A DNA stretch of 64,000 nt, from NCBI GenBank assembly GCA_031835245.1, contig JAVKOQ010000177.1, forward strand, positions 1-64,000, given 5' to 3'. This stretch comes from Balamuthia mandrillaris (Eukaryota > Discosea > Longamoebia > Balamuthiidae). Made by a program: the position numbers and the translations under genes. How positions within the stretch are numbered: position 1 is the stretch's first letter; every line of letters begins with the position of its first letter. Positions 21,534 to 30,749 of this stretch are shown in pieces. The notes beneath the pieces were generated by a model. That model was not told the origin of the DNA and did not search any database. It saw nothing but the letters and a program-made list of their open reading frames with translations.

Positions 21534-21679
21534 ACTAAGGATAACAAGTAAATGACAACACCCACTTAATCTTTGTCTTTTATTGGCTCCTATTTTTCTT
21601 TTTTTCTTAGGTTCTATACTTAGGTTTTAATAACTGGTCCTAAACTTTCTAGACTCTTTTCAGTAGAGAACATCTGGGC

Positions 21680-21790
21680 TGTTAGAACCTAAGCGCAGAA
21701 CAAAGACAGGAACAAAGAGAAAGACAGGAGCCAAACATTTCTAATGGAAAGAATAGAACAAGTGTGTAGCAAAAAACCAAAAGTGTAAGT
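21680..21790 (+). mobile_element. truncated LTR C
   Basis: Starts TGTTAGAACCTAAGC and follows LTR C for about 110 bp before similarity ends. Confidence 0.6.
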
Positions 21791-22463
21791 TAGGGCTAGA
21801 CAACACTTGTTTAAAAAGGAAATCTTGTTGGAGAAAATGAACTCGCTCATTTCCATGAACTGCCCTGCATGCTTGTAGAGCATAAACAGAGCGCTGGAGA
21901 TGAACTCCTTGGCCAGCAGCGCTTGCAGATCTCCATCATCTCTTGGAGCCTCCTAAGACTGTGCAGCAAAGTTTTCCATTGTTGGTAGAACCTTGCTTGA
22001 CAGCAATGGCGAAGCATAGCTCTGCACAAGACAGGCAAAGCATTGTTTCAGCATCAACGAATTGGAGGCCAAGGCCAAGGCCAAGAGATGGTGCTGCAGC
22101 AACTGAAAGTCATGAAGATAAGGAAGAAGTTCTTGATGATGATTACTAATGTGCATCAATGTCAACAACACTTTGCTTTTACAGGATGATAAAATAAGAA
22201 CAAAGAAAAACACAAGTGAGGGAAAAAAAAATAAATATGCATACCTTAAGCCACAAACAAGAACTTTGCACATTGCAACAGCAAGAGAAATTGACAATCC
22301 TGTCTGGATTTCATCAGCAAAGGCATGCTCACTCTTTTTTCTCTGTAAAAGCTCTTCATCATCCTCCACGAAGCATGCCATGAGAGCATAGGAGGCATAG
22401 CGCGTCTTTGAGGCTTTTGGGATGGCCCTGCTCTTGTGAGAGACCAAGTTCCTTTGCATGCTC

Positions 22464-22601
22464 TGTTATACCACTCTCCCATAATACCTATCCCTATCTC
22501 TCCTTGTATATATATTTCTTTCTTTCATTCTATTAAAGGTCTTTTCCTTGCACACAACGAGTTGGTATCCGTTGGGTTGTTCCCTTACCGGCCTTATCAC
22601 A
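22464..22601 (+). mobile_element. solo LTR A with GCTC target duplication
   Basis: 138 bp, TGTTATACC...CTTATCACA, flanked by GCTC at 22460-22463 and 22602-22605. This is the cleanest LTR A copy and sets the family length. Confidence 0.9.
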
Positions 22602-22869
22602 GCTCCACAAAGCCCATCCAATCAAGATGCATTGAGATTCATTCCAAAGGCCATGCAACAAACAAGAGAGCTTCTTCAAAGCCTTGGTCACACCATTGCT
22701 CTCATTGATAGCAGCAGCCACACATTCTTCATCCTTCATCACGTTGGCTTGAAGTAGGTCCCCATTCAGTTGCAAGCTTGTTAGTACGGCAGAGGAATTC
22801 GTTGAGAATTAAGGCAGCAATGTGGTCATCACAACCTTTGACCAGCAGTGGTGTGAAAGAAGGAGTAGA

Positions 22870-22894
22870 AGAGAGAAAGAGGAGAGAGAGAGAA

Positions 22895-22930
<36 letters not shown>
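22870..22930. repeat. (GA)n microsatellite
   Basis: GA-rich on the plus strand. It lies in a probable intron of the minus-strand pseudogene, so the sense strand is CT. Confidence 0.85.
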
Positions 22931-23397
22931 AAGGGGGTGAACAGAAAGAGAAAGATGTCGAGTAACCTACTAAAGTATTTTCAATGTAGCCAAGCATGTT
23001 TTCAAAAGTGTGAGAAATAACCTCTATAACAGCAGCAGGGTAGAGAACAAAGCCAAGCTTAGGGTAAGAGCCGGCAAATTCAATCTTCACAAAAGACCAG
23101 CCGTTTACTTTAGAAGACTACTCATCAATGTCCGCAGAAGGTTGACGAACAGCAATGCCATAGCAAGCATCGTTGACGTTCTTCATTTCAGCATAGCAGC
23201 GCTTGCACCTATTGAACTTCTCCTTGTTGAATAAGCAAGTGTAGCACTGACCGGAGTGGTGTGCTCTACCCTTGCCTTTTGATGTTTTGCCAGTAGTACC
23301 CCCCAAATGCTCTTCCCTTTTTAATCAAAAGGTAACGAAATTTCCCAACCAAAAAAAATGCCGCTGTTCCTCCTGACCAAACCAACAAAAAGAAAAG

Positions 23398-23986
23398 ATG
23401 AGCGGCAGCGAAGAACAAAAGCTCAAAGCGAAGCGAAAAGCGGAAGAAGAAGAAGAAGAGGAGGAGGCAGAGAAAACAGTGGGACGACAGGCAGTAGCGT
23501 CGAAAGAGTTGCTGTACTTGTCGGGGGAGGAAGGTTTTTTTCTTTTTTGCGCTCTTCCGTCCGTCAGAACTCACCGTCACCCATTTTTACAGAGTCCCCA
23601 TTTTTTATTGCTGATGGCAAAGACAGAGTCCTCCCTCGCCCACCACAGATCACAAAACCTCCACCTAGCTCTGGTTTGCCTTTACATTTTCTTGTCTCTT
23701 TGCTTCTTTTTGTTATTGATTTGATTTTGGATGCGTTTTGTTGTTGCGAGTTTTTAAATTTTTTTTTTTTGCCAAAAAAACCACGGGGAACGTTAGTACT
23801 CTCCAGAGTGAAGTCTTTCTTGCCACAGCTGCAGCAAGCCAACAAGACTTTAAAGCAAGAAATGGAAATCAAGCCTGCTGCTGAGTTTGACATAGAAAAC
23901 GTGGACGAAAGTCAACCTTATATCGAAATGGTTTGTTAAGCACAAAAAACCAAGTGAGAGACACATGGGGAGAGAGAGAGAGAGCA

Positions 23987-24017
<31 letters not shown>

Positions 24018-24201
24018 ACTAACGTTAGCATATTACATATTGTAGAACTTGACGATTCCTGAATTCAAAGATGACGACGAAACAAACGCAGAAGAACGAG
24101 AACAAGATGAAGATGGCGAAAACGGTGAACAACCACAACGAATAAGAAGGATGGTAGTACCTATCGACGAACACGAGAATAACACTAATATTCGGCATTA
24201 A
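23398..24201 (+). CDS. NOPCHAP1: NOPCHAP1-like snoRNP assembly chaperone
   Basis: Exons 23398-23533, 23593-23673, 23797-23930 and 24046-24201 join in frame to 168 residues (human protein about 185). Family signatures, in order, are SKELLYLSG near residue 38, VLSRVKSFLPQLQQANKTL near 72-90 (counterpart of the human VRNFLPQMAQAN segment), FDIENVDE near 101, and YIEMNL across the last junction. An acidic tail follows. In animals NOPCHAP1 links the R2TP chaperone complex to NOP58 during box C/D snoRNP assembly; the same role is inferred here. The N-terminus has a Glu run (residues 16-23). Intron 3 carries a GA microsatellite (23970-24016). The start is the first ATG giving the conserved frame. 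The human comparison is from memory. Confidence 0.85.
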
Positions 24202-24219
24202 CTAGCATTCATTATAAAT

Positions 24220-24802
24220 TCATGTTCGTGAAAGTGAAACACATCGTTGAAGCAAGTTCTGAATGTAAGCAGCTGGTTCCACCTCCATCACTCTGTAATT
24301 ACGCGGTCGAAGCAAAACCTGTTCTTCCCAATGCTTCACACTCCGTCTCATTTCTTGCTCGGTTGGAAAAGGAACCCTACTACTCAGCATTTGAGCAAAC
24401 CTTTTTCCTAACGATGACCATCAATGCAAAGAAAAACGAAATATAGTTCGAAAAATGCCAGAAGAAAAAAAAAGAGGGACCAGCTTAGCAAAGTGTAAGA
24501 GAAAGAGAGAATGGATGAGTGGAGACCTTGTGCTTCGGCGACCGGATGAAGGGCAATGATGGCAAGGGTTGGGTGGGATGGTGGCATCATGAACTGGTAG
24601 AGTGGAATATAAGAAGATGTGGCTACACTCTTAACAGCTTGCTTGATGACTAATATATCTTCTCCATCTTCATCAAGAAACTCGAAATCAAACTCTATTT
24701 GATGAAGAAACAAATAAATAGCTGTAAAGAAGAAGAAGAAGAAGAAGAAGAAGAAGAAGAAGAAGAAGAAGAACAAGAAGAAGAACAAGAAGAAGAAGAA
24801 CC

Positions 24803-24851
<49 letters not shown>

Positions 24852-25410
24852 AACAAGTATTTGTACCGTAGCCAGTACAGTAGATAATGATGTCGCATCC
24901 AGTTTCGGTTTCGTCTCCATCCTCAGCGTCATCCCAAATTAGCGTTCGCCCATCCAAGCGAGAGGGGACACCTGTTGCAACAACTTTTTCAGCCTGTAGA
25001 ATTGGAAAAAAATCGCTCAAACTCGTTGATGAGGAAGATTCCAACATTGAATGATAGATCTTCCAACGAGCGCTGCAAAGGAGCAGCTTGGAACAAACTG
25101 GGAGAAGCTCTTCGGCGATATCGCTGCCGCTTTTGCCCATTCCTACAACAACCACTTTCTTTCCTTTGGCAGAGATGCCTGAAGTATGTCTGTACTCATG
25201 GCTGTGGATTTGTAAGGGAGAAGCAGAAGAAGCCGAACGTGTATAAAAAGGTGGATAAGAAGGTTTGCGGTGATGACCTTTGGAAGGGATAAGAGAAAGT
25301 GAGCACGGGAAATAAAAGAAAGAGATGCTTTTTTTTACTATTGCACAGCTTTATAACGGCACAAGAAAAACGGAAATGTTAGGCGTGGCTCTACCGTCAA
25401 AAAAAAAAAA

Positions 25411-25442
<32 letters not shown>

Positions 25443-26066
25443 TGAATAACAATTGCACAACGCAAACAACAATAGGAACGGGGAAAGCAAGTGATAAGAC
25501 AGAGAACTAACGATACGTATGGGGATGAGAGAAACGTACAGCTACGCCGTCAAAAATTTGAACTTGTTCTTGCTCAGCTTCGCCTCCCACAACCCAACTC
25601 ACTGCCCACTTTTCTTCTTCATTCGTCCTCCTCAACGGCCTAATACGAACGACACGACAACGGAAAAGGACATGAGGCAGCACCTCGAAATGAGTTGCAT
25701 ATCGCTCGAGATATGCAAGAACTTGAACATGATGAGGATAAGTGGGATAGTCTTCCGGCATGGGCAGGTCCGAGAATGCCATCGCTCTTTTGGTGGTGTT
25801 GGCCGTCAAGCCTTTAAAACAAGGAGTAACATCGTTGAAAGGTTCTCCTGCTTCTCTATATACCCAATTTCCTTTGTGTATGCAGCGCGTTACCCAAAGT
25901 TGAGGTGTTTAAAACAAGCAACAAGACTACCTCCTATTTGGTCAGTCTGCTCTAGAACTACGACGTTGAGACCCTCCTCTAACAGCGATTTAGCCGCTGT
26001 CAACCCGCTCGGGCCTGCACCTATCACACAACAACAGCGGAGAGTGATGCGTTTGCCTTCTTCTTC
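24220..26066 (-). CDS. flavin-containing monooxygenase
   Basis: Exons on the minus strand: about 26060-25931, 25871-25540, 25348-25339, 25277-24867, 24694-24527 and 24407-24220. All junctions keep frame. FMO hallmarks are the FAD motif VIGAGPSGLTAAKSL, IGGNWVYREAG at the first junction, FSDLPMPEDYPTYPHHVQVL, the ALCNSHH region, the NADPH motif VVVGMGKSGSDIAEEL and the YCTGYG motif. The protein should oxygenate soft N or S nucleophiles using NADPH and O2. Exon 3 is only 10 nt. The true start is unresolved: an in-frame TGA at 26069-26067 lies just upstream, so the ATG must be in an upstream exon. That would place tRNA-Val in its first intron or between its 5' end and the DyP gene. Confidence 0.88.
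24727..24851. repeat. (GAA)n/(CAA)n array in FMO intron
   Basis: GAA-rich at 24727-24801, then CAA at 24803-24851 on the plus strand. On the FMO sense strand this is (GTT)n followed by (CTT)n, filling most of the 172-bp intron 24866-24695. It generates long spurious Val, Leu, Ser and Cys ORFs. Confidence 0.9.
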
Positions 26067-26164
26067 TCATGCCGTCCTCATGAGGAGCAGGAAGACAAAC
26101 AATGGCACGCCACAAGCCCGAAAGCGAGTGAATTCTCAGTTTTTTTGCTTTAATCGACAACCAA

Positions 26165-26236
26165 GGGTGCATAGCTCAGTGGCAGAGCATCTCGTTTACA
26201 CCGAGAAGGTCGTCGGTTCGAAACCGGCTGTGCCCT
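26165..26236 (+). tRNA. tRNA-Val (anticodon UAC)
   Basis: Full cloverleaf: acceptor GGGTGCA pairs with TGTGCCC (one T-G and one G-T pair), T8 A9, D arm GCTC/GAGC with GG in the loop, anticodon stem TCTCG/CGAGA with loop TTTACAC (TAC at 26197-26199), variable loop AGGTC, and T arm GTCGG TTCGAAA CCGGC. No intron. The discriminator position 26236 is T, whereas A is usual for valine tRNAs. T runs from 26241 onward could terminate RNA polymerase III. Confidence 0.93.
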
Positions 26237-26379
26237 AACTGTTTTTGTTTTTTGGTTAATAACCTTTATTTTTAGTGTTGCACTTAAAATAACAGACTAA
26301 AAGCGAGAAGGGCTGGGCGCAAAGATCCATGATTGTTGTTTTGATCTTGGCGGTTACGACGCCATTCCTTTTCTCCTGT

Positions 26380-29117
26380 TCACCAAACACCGACACGTGT
26401 TCCAGCTTTGTAGATATCCCCTATAGGTTCTATTTTCAAACGTTCCACTCCTGCAGAGCCTACATGTTCCTCCAGAGCTTGCACCAGTTTCTCGTTGGAG
26501 GGAAACACGTGAGGAAAGTTATTGCGTCCGTCATGATGAGACAGTTTGCTCCATAGAATAGTGCCATCCTCCAGAGTTATTTCTTTTTTGTTTGTTTGTT
26601 TGTTTGTTTGTTTGTTTGTTTGTTTGTTTGTTTGTTTGTTTGTTTGTTTGTTTGTTTGTTTGTTTGTTTGTTTGTTTGTTTGTTTGTTTGTTTGTTTGTT
26701 TGTTTGTTTGTTTGTTTGTTTGTTTGTTTGTTTGTTTGTTTGTTTGTTTGTTTGTTTGTTTGTTTGTTTGTTTGTTTGTTTGTTTGTTTGTTTGTTTGTT
26801 TGTTTGTTTGTTTGTTTGTTTGTTTGTTTGTTTGTTTGTTTGTTTGTTTGTTTGTTTGTTTGTTTGTTTGTTTGTTTGTTTGTTTGTTTGTTTGTTTGTT
26901 TGTTTGTTTGTTTGTTTGTTTGTTTGTTTGTTTGTTTGTTTGTTTGTTTGTTTGTTTGTTTGTTTGTTTGTTTGTTAATAAAGAGGTTGTGGCCAAACGA
27001 ACAGAATTTTTTACCGAAAGCGGCAAGACGAGGCATGTTCGGGTTGCCAATGACTTTAACGCGAGGTGACACCGACTCCATGATCTTCTTTTTCTCCATA
27101 AATATCGTTTTGTAACCACAGTTTGTACTACATGATAGAGTGAGCAGGAAGCAGAATCCAAAAAGAAATAGCCAACAAAGGAGAAAGAAGATAGAGTACC
27201 AATATTCAACAATTACTTTGATGTCTGTCTTTTCGGATTCTTCGTCCTGTTTGTCCTTGTCTTTAGTTTGCGTTGTTGTTTCATCATTTTCTTCACCTTC
27301 GTCCTCTCCTGTCTCCTTTTCTTTCTCGTGTTCTTCATCTGCTATCTCCATCAACCACTTTAACTCTGGCAGCGATGGCACGTAATAGTAGTTACATCCG
27401 ACAGCACGTGTTATAGAGAACAAGTTATCCACGCTCCCATCCTCCGCAAAATGCCCACACATTCTCTTCAAAGCCGTGTCTATCTCCGAGAGAAAGCGAG
27501 AATACGCTGTGAAATAAAGACCTTCCTCCTCGCCGTTGCAATACGGATAAGCTTGTCGCAACATGGAGCCGAAAGCTCGAGCACTGTGCGAACGAGGAGG
27601 TGTATTCTCAACGGTTACGTACTCATCATCGCCACCAAGGCGTGGATTCTCGGGTCTATCATCGTAGCCGTGGTGTGGACGAACCTTCTCATAGTCCCTT
27701 CCTATGACCTCGTTTTTGTCTTTGGAAGACATTGCAAAGAACTTTTATTTTGGTGAGTAAAACGCAGAAAAATAAACCAAGAAATAAGAATGGAGGATGG
27801 AAACCTTGGCAAGATTATGAACAAAGCGACCAGCAAACATGTAGGTACCACCAGTATGTGCTTCATCGTTTTCATAGTCATCAGGAAATATGACAACTTC
27901 ATCCACCAACGAGCGAAGCAAGTGGTCAGGGTTTCTTGTGCCATCCACAAACCTGCAAAATAGCAAGTTCCACCGTGAGAATAAGAAGGCAAAGAAAAAC
28001 CAAGAGCGAAGAAAAGAAGCAGAAGAAGCAGAATGGTGAATTGTACCCAGTCAAATCGCGTCCTCCATAAGGATGTTGAGGCATGTAGGCAAAGCCTAAA
28101 GTGGTCGACCAAGAGGCTATGTTCCTTGACAACATGGTCCTAAATCTCTTCGTCACTTCATAACACAGATCCACTCGTTTTGCTTTCACCATCAAAAACA
28201 GTTCCGAGCCGGTCATGGCAGGAAGCAACACTTCCTCTTCGCTATTCTTCAGGTCCGTAAAAGGTTTCAGTTCTTTTGGCGGTGAAAGATCCCATTTCGT
28301 CCAAAGCGAAGAGGAGACAGCGACTAGAGCAGAAACTTGAGCTGTTTCGTCTACGGTTCCAACAGCATCTGCTAATTGGGGCACCGATGCAATGGCCTTT
28401 CGAACGGACGCTTCGTCAACATCTGAAGCTAACGTAACTGTTTAATGTTTCCAGAAACGGAAAAACATCAGCCACAGATAGGTCAGGAAAAGAAGAAAGA
28501 AGAGAGTTAAAGAACGAAAAAAGTGAGAGTACAGGTTGTAAATGCAGCATGTGGAATGTTCCCTTTGGAAACTACTCCGCGTTGTGTATTTGCAACATAA
28601 GGCACCGTCTCTGTCATTGTAGCAAGAGCCGGTTAGCAAACTATACCCAAGAAATACAAAAGAAGAAACAAACCAAAGTGACGTTGAGGCCAGCCAGAAG
28701 GGTCCAACGGTTCAAGGCCAGGACAGTGGCACTTTTTCGTTTTCGTTGAAGACAAGACAGAGTCAGTCATGAAGCTCAAACGTAACGTTTAGACTGCACA
28801 CAGGAAAAGTACCTCGATGTGAAGGTTGTAATGGTGCTGATCCAAAGCTATATAACCGCACGAGCATTGTACCATACCTTTTTTTTTTGGATGTAAAATA
28901 AACAAAAGCAACCAAGCGAATAAAAACTTGGCAGAAAAACGAAAGAAGAGGCGACGTTACCATCGTCCAAGACTTTTTCCTTCAGATGTTGTTTTTGTCT
29001 TGCAAGTTGTTCTTTAGATAGAGGAACCACGCGAAAGTGGCTTTCGGTTGCAGCAGCAGGAGCCGTTGCAGAAGCAGAAGAAGAAGCACGGGCTTCCGTG
29101 GTGTGAGCTTGTCCCAT
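26380..29117 (-). CDS. DyP-type heme peroxidase
   Basis: Exons (minus): 29117-28961, 28836-28813, 28610-28533, 28437-28047, 27952-27805, 27741-27200, 27127-27015 and 26582-26380, giving 551 residues in frame. The diagnostic DyP motif is DLTGFVDGTRNPDHLL, formed across a junction near residue 220. Further family blocks are GGTYMFAGRFVHNLAK, EVIGRDYEKVRP, SHSARAFGSMLRQAYPY, GLYFTAYSRFLSEID and YYYVPSLPELKWL. It should oxidise phenolic or dye-like substrates with H2O2. An acidic linker and a C-terminal extension of about 100 residues (ITLEDGTILWSK...) are unusual. The last putative intron (27014-26583) contains 97 TTTG repeats; it is 432 nt, so retention would also keep frame and insert 144 residues. 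A possible 5' exon near 29230-29330 could extend the N-terminus. Confidence 0.88.
26587..26974. repeat. (TTTG)97 perfect tetranucleotide array
   Basis: 388 bp of uninterrupted TTTG on the plus strand (AAAC on the DyP sense strand). It is open in all three plus frames (Phe-Val-Cys-Leu) and on the minus strand (Asn-Lys-Gln-Thr). Confidence 0.97.
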
Positions 29118-29403
29118 CGTTGGCTGTATACAAAAACCGGTAGTTTACAAAATTTGTTGTTTGGGTTCTCTGGATGACAAACAAACAAATAAACACGGGC
29201 AACCAACGTTTTTAAGATAAACCTTACCTGTTTTTTTTCAGCAAAAGCGTCATTCTTCTTTGCCAGCACAACGAGGCGTCCCAGGAACCTGCCTTCTTCT
29301 TCTGCTGTGCGCAATCTAATTTCAGAGAACTAAAAGCAGTCTAATAAATTAAGGCGGCGCAAAGATCATAAGATCTAAGGACAACGAAAAAAGAAATCAC
29401 GAC

Positions 29404-29430
29404 ATTAGTCTTTTGGGCCAATGAGCATGT
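29404..29430 (+). repeat. 27-bp direct repeat, left copy
   Basis: Identical over 27 bp to 30630-30656. It contains TTTTGGGCCAATGAGCATG and lies just inside the left TIR, while its partner lies outside the right TIR. It is followed directly by an E2F-like TTTCCCGCCAAAA (29430-29442). Confidence 0.9.
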
Positions 29431-29911
29431 TTCCCGCCAAAACAACCCTTCCTTCTCCCACGCCTTTGAAGGCAAAGTGGTGGGTTGGGGTGTGGGGTGG
29501 GGTGTACGGAATGGATGCTCATGCTGCTGCTGCCGCCAATAAACTTTTGGTACTCGTCATTCGCCTTGACACTTTTCTGCTACTCGTTTTCTTTTCTTCT
29601 CTTCTCTTCTTTTCTTTTCATTTCTTTCTTTTCAAAAGTAAACACACAGACACACACATCCACGAAGCTCCACGCACCACCGTATTTCTCATTGCTACGC
29701 TTCTACTACACAAGGAGGAAACCAGCCGAAGGAGGCAGAGGTGGAAACCGAAGCGGTTCAGCCGCAGGCAGGGGCACTGCTCCGATTGAAAAGGTAGCGT
29801 TCTTTTTTCTCTGCTCGCTCACTACATTTTTTGATGATGGAAACAAAATTTGTTACCAACCACTCACTAATGATTTCTTTTGTTTAAAAAAGAACAGCAT
29901 CACGAACCTCT

Positions 29912-30403
29912 GTGCGCCTCTTCCACAACGCTGCTGGAAGCTGGCCTGAATGGCGAATGAATCGAGGAGTTTCCAACACCCACGCAAGTCTCTTGTTCTC
30001 TCCCTTGAAATTGCTGTTATTTAGGAACTTCTCCCTCATCCTTCTGCCAGAGTTCAGGAGCCAGCAGATGGTGCGGCGAGGCCACCGCCGCATTGGCTCG
30101 CGAACGGCCAGAGCCATGCTGACCTGGTCCCACTATCGCTTCAGGCAGAGGCTCCTCAACAAGGCCCAGCAATTTCCGTCCTGTACGGTCTGCCTCTGCG
30201 ATGAGGAATACACCTCCAAAACCTGCGGCAAGTGCGGCCAAGTCCACCACCAGTTGGGGGGAAACAAGACCTTTCGGTGCCCTCAACCCGAGTGTGGCTA
30301 CCAGGCGGATCGAGATGCCAACGCCGCCCGAAACATCTTGATCCGCTTTTTCACTTTACAAGCACTTACCACCTCCTCCTCCTCCTCTGTGAGGGGGCGG
30401 TAG
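29912..30403 (+). pseudogene. Fanzor / TnpB-like nuclease, C-terminal fragment
   Basis: The recognisable part runs from about 30025 (after a probable TTATTTAG acceptor) to the stop at 30403. It holds the RuvC-II glutamate segment FSLILLPEF, the arginine-rich KTARAM-type helix (SRTARAMLTWSHYRFRQRLL), a zinc ribbon (SKTCGKCGQVH then FRCPQPECGY) and the RuvC-III aspartate motif DRDANAARNILIRF. These are the ordered C-terminal features of Fanzor and TnpB RNA-guided nucleases. The RuvC-I aspartate and N-terminal domains are not detectable upstream; only low-complexity Gly/Arg-rich sequence occurs at 29700-29790. It is therefore probably a truncated copy, unless distant exons were missed. It sits between the TIRs of the 1.2-kb element, reading outward to its right end. 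Confidence 0.85.
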
Positions 30404-30533
30404 GCGGTAAGGTTGCTTTGGTGCCGGCACCGTTGCTTATAGCGAGTCGTAAGACAAGCCGTGATTAGGCACGCCGGAGGTGGGTTATTTTTTGTGTCTG
30501 TTTTTTTGTTTTCCTTTTACTAATTTTGCTTTA
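30404..30533 (+). other. possible guide (omega) RNA region downstream of Fanzor
   Basis: Non-coding DNA between the Fanzor stop and the right TIR. It contains the perfect palindrome GGTGCCGGCACC (30420-30431) and GC-rich stretches that could pair. In known Fanzor and TnpB loci the guide RNA overlaps the 3' end of the ORF and the element end, so position supports the idea. No fold was computed. Confidence 0.25.
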
Positions 30534-30749
30534 TTTTCGTTGTCCCATTGATCGGCGTGATCTTGGCGCCGCCTTAGTCTAATAATAATAATATCTTGGC
30601 GCCGCCTTAGTCTAAAAAGAAAACAACGAATTAGTCTTTTGGGCCAATGAGCATGTGTAGTTCATGGACAAAAGGTGAATCATGCGCGTGCTTTTTTTTT
30701 CGCGATTCTTATTACAATCTTTGTTAACTTCATGTCCTCCTCATGGAGC

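Larger units (their letters stand above)
21953..23306 (-). pseudogene. decayed host gene interrupted by solo LTR A
   Basis: Reading leftward from 23306: a basic N-terminal segment with a CX2CX9CX2C cluster (CYTCLFNKEKFNRCKRC, a possible zinc binder), an in-frame TAG near 23120, then VKIEFAGSYPKLGFVLYPA. A probable intron containing the CT tract follows, then a Leu/Ala-rich helical segment (VMKDEECVAAAINESNG) and, after the solo LTR, further open sequence (SYALMACFVEDDEELLQRKK) to 21953. If the LTR and one GCTC are ignored, the frame is continuous across the insertion. The stop, an apparent frameshift near 22760 and the LTR indicate a pseudogene. I do not recognise the family. Confidence 0.4.
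29351..30575 (+). mobile_element. TIR-bounded element carrying a Fanzor remnant
   Basis: The left end (29351-29390) starts AAGGCGGCGCAAAGATCA and ends ACAACGAAAA. The reverse complement of the right end (30575-30534) starts AAGGCGGCGCCAAGATCA and ends ACAACGAAAA, so the two form about 40-bp imperfect terminal inverted repeats. AGTCTAATAA occurs just outside both ends (29338-29347 and 30576-30585), a possible target duplication of 10-13 bp. A second copy of the right-end motif lies at 30593-30615. Total length 1225 bp. Confidence 0.6.

Noticed and set aside
24688-24932. Poly-Val, poly-Leu, poly-Cys and poly-Ser ORFs
   Set aside because: Translate the trinucleotide array in an FMO intron; splice sites either side restore the FMO frame.
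26587-26974. CRISPR-like or tandem-repeat array
   Set aside because: Pure 4-bp microsatellite without spacers, in a eukaryotic genome.
26546-27212. Long plus-strand Phe-Val-Cys-Leu ORFs and minus-strand Asn-Lys-Gln-Thr ORF in another frame
   Set aside because: Consequence of the 4-bp repeat being open in every frame; only the DyP frame has flanking homology.
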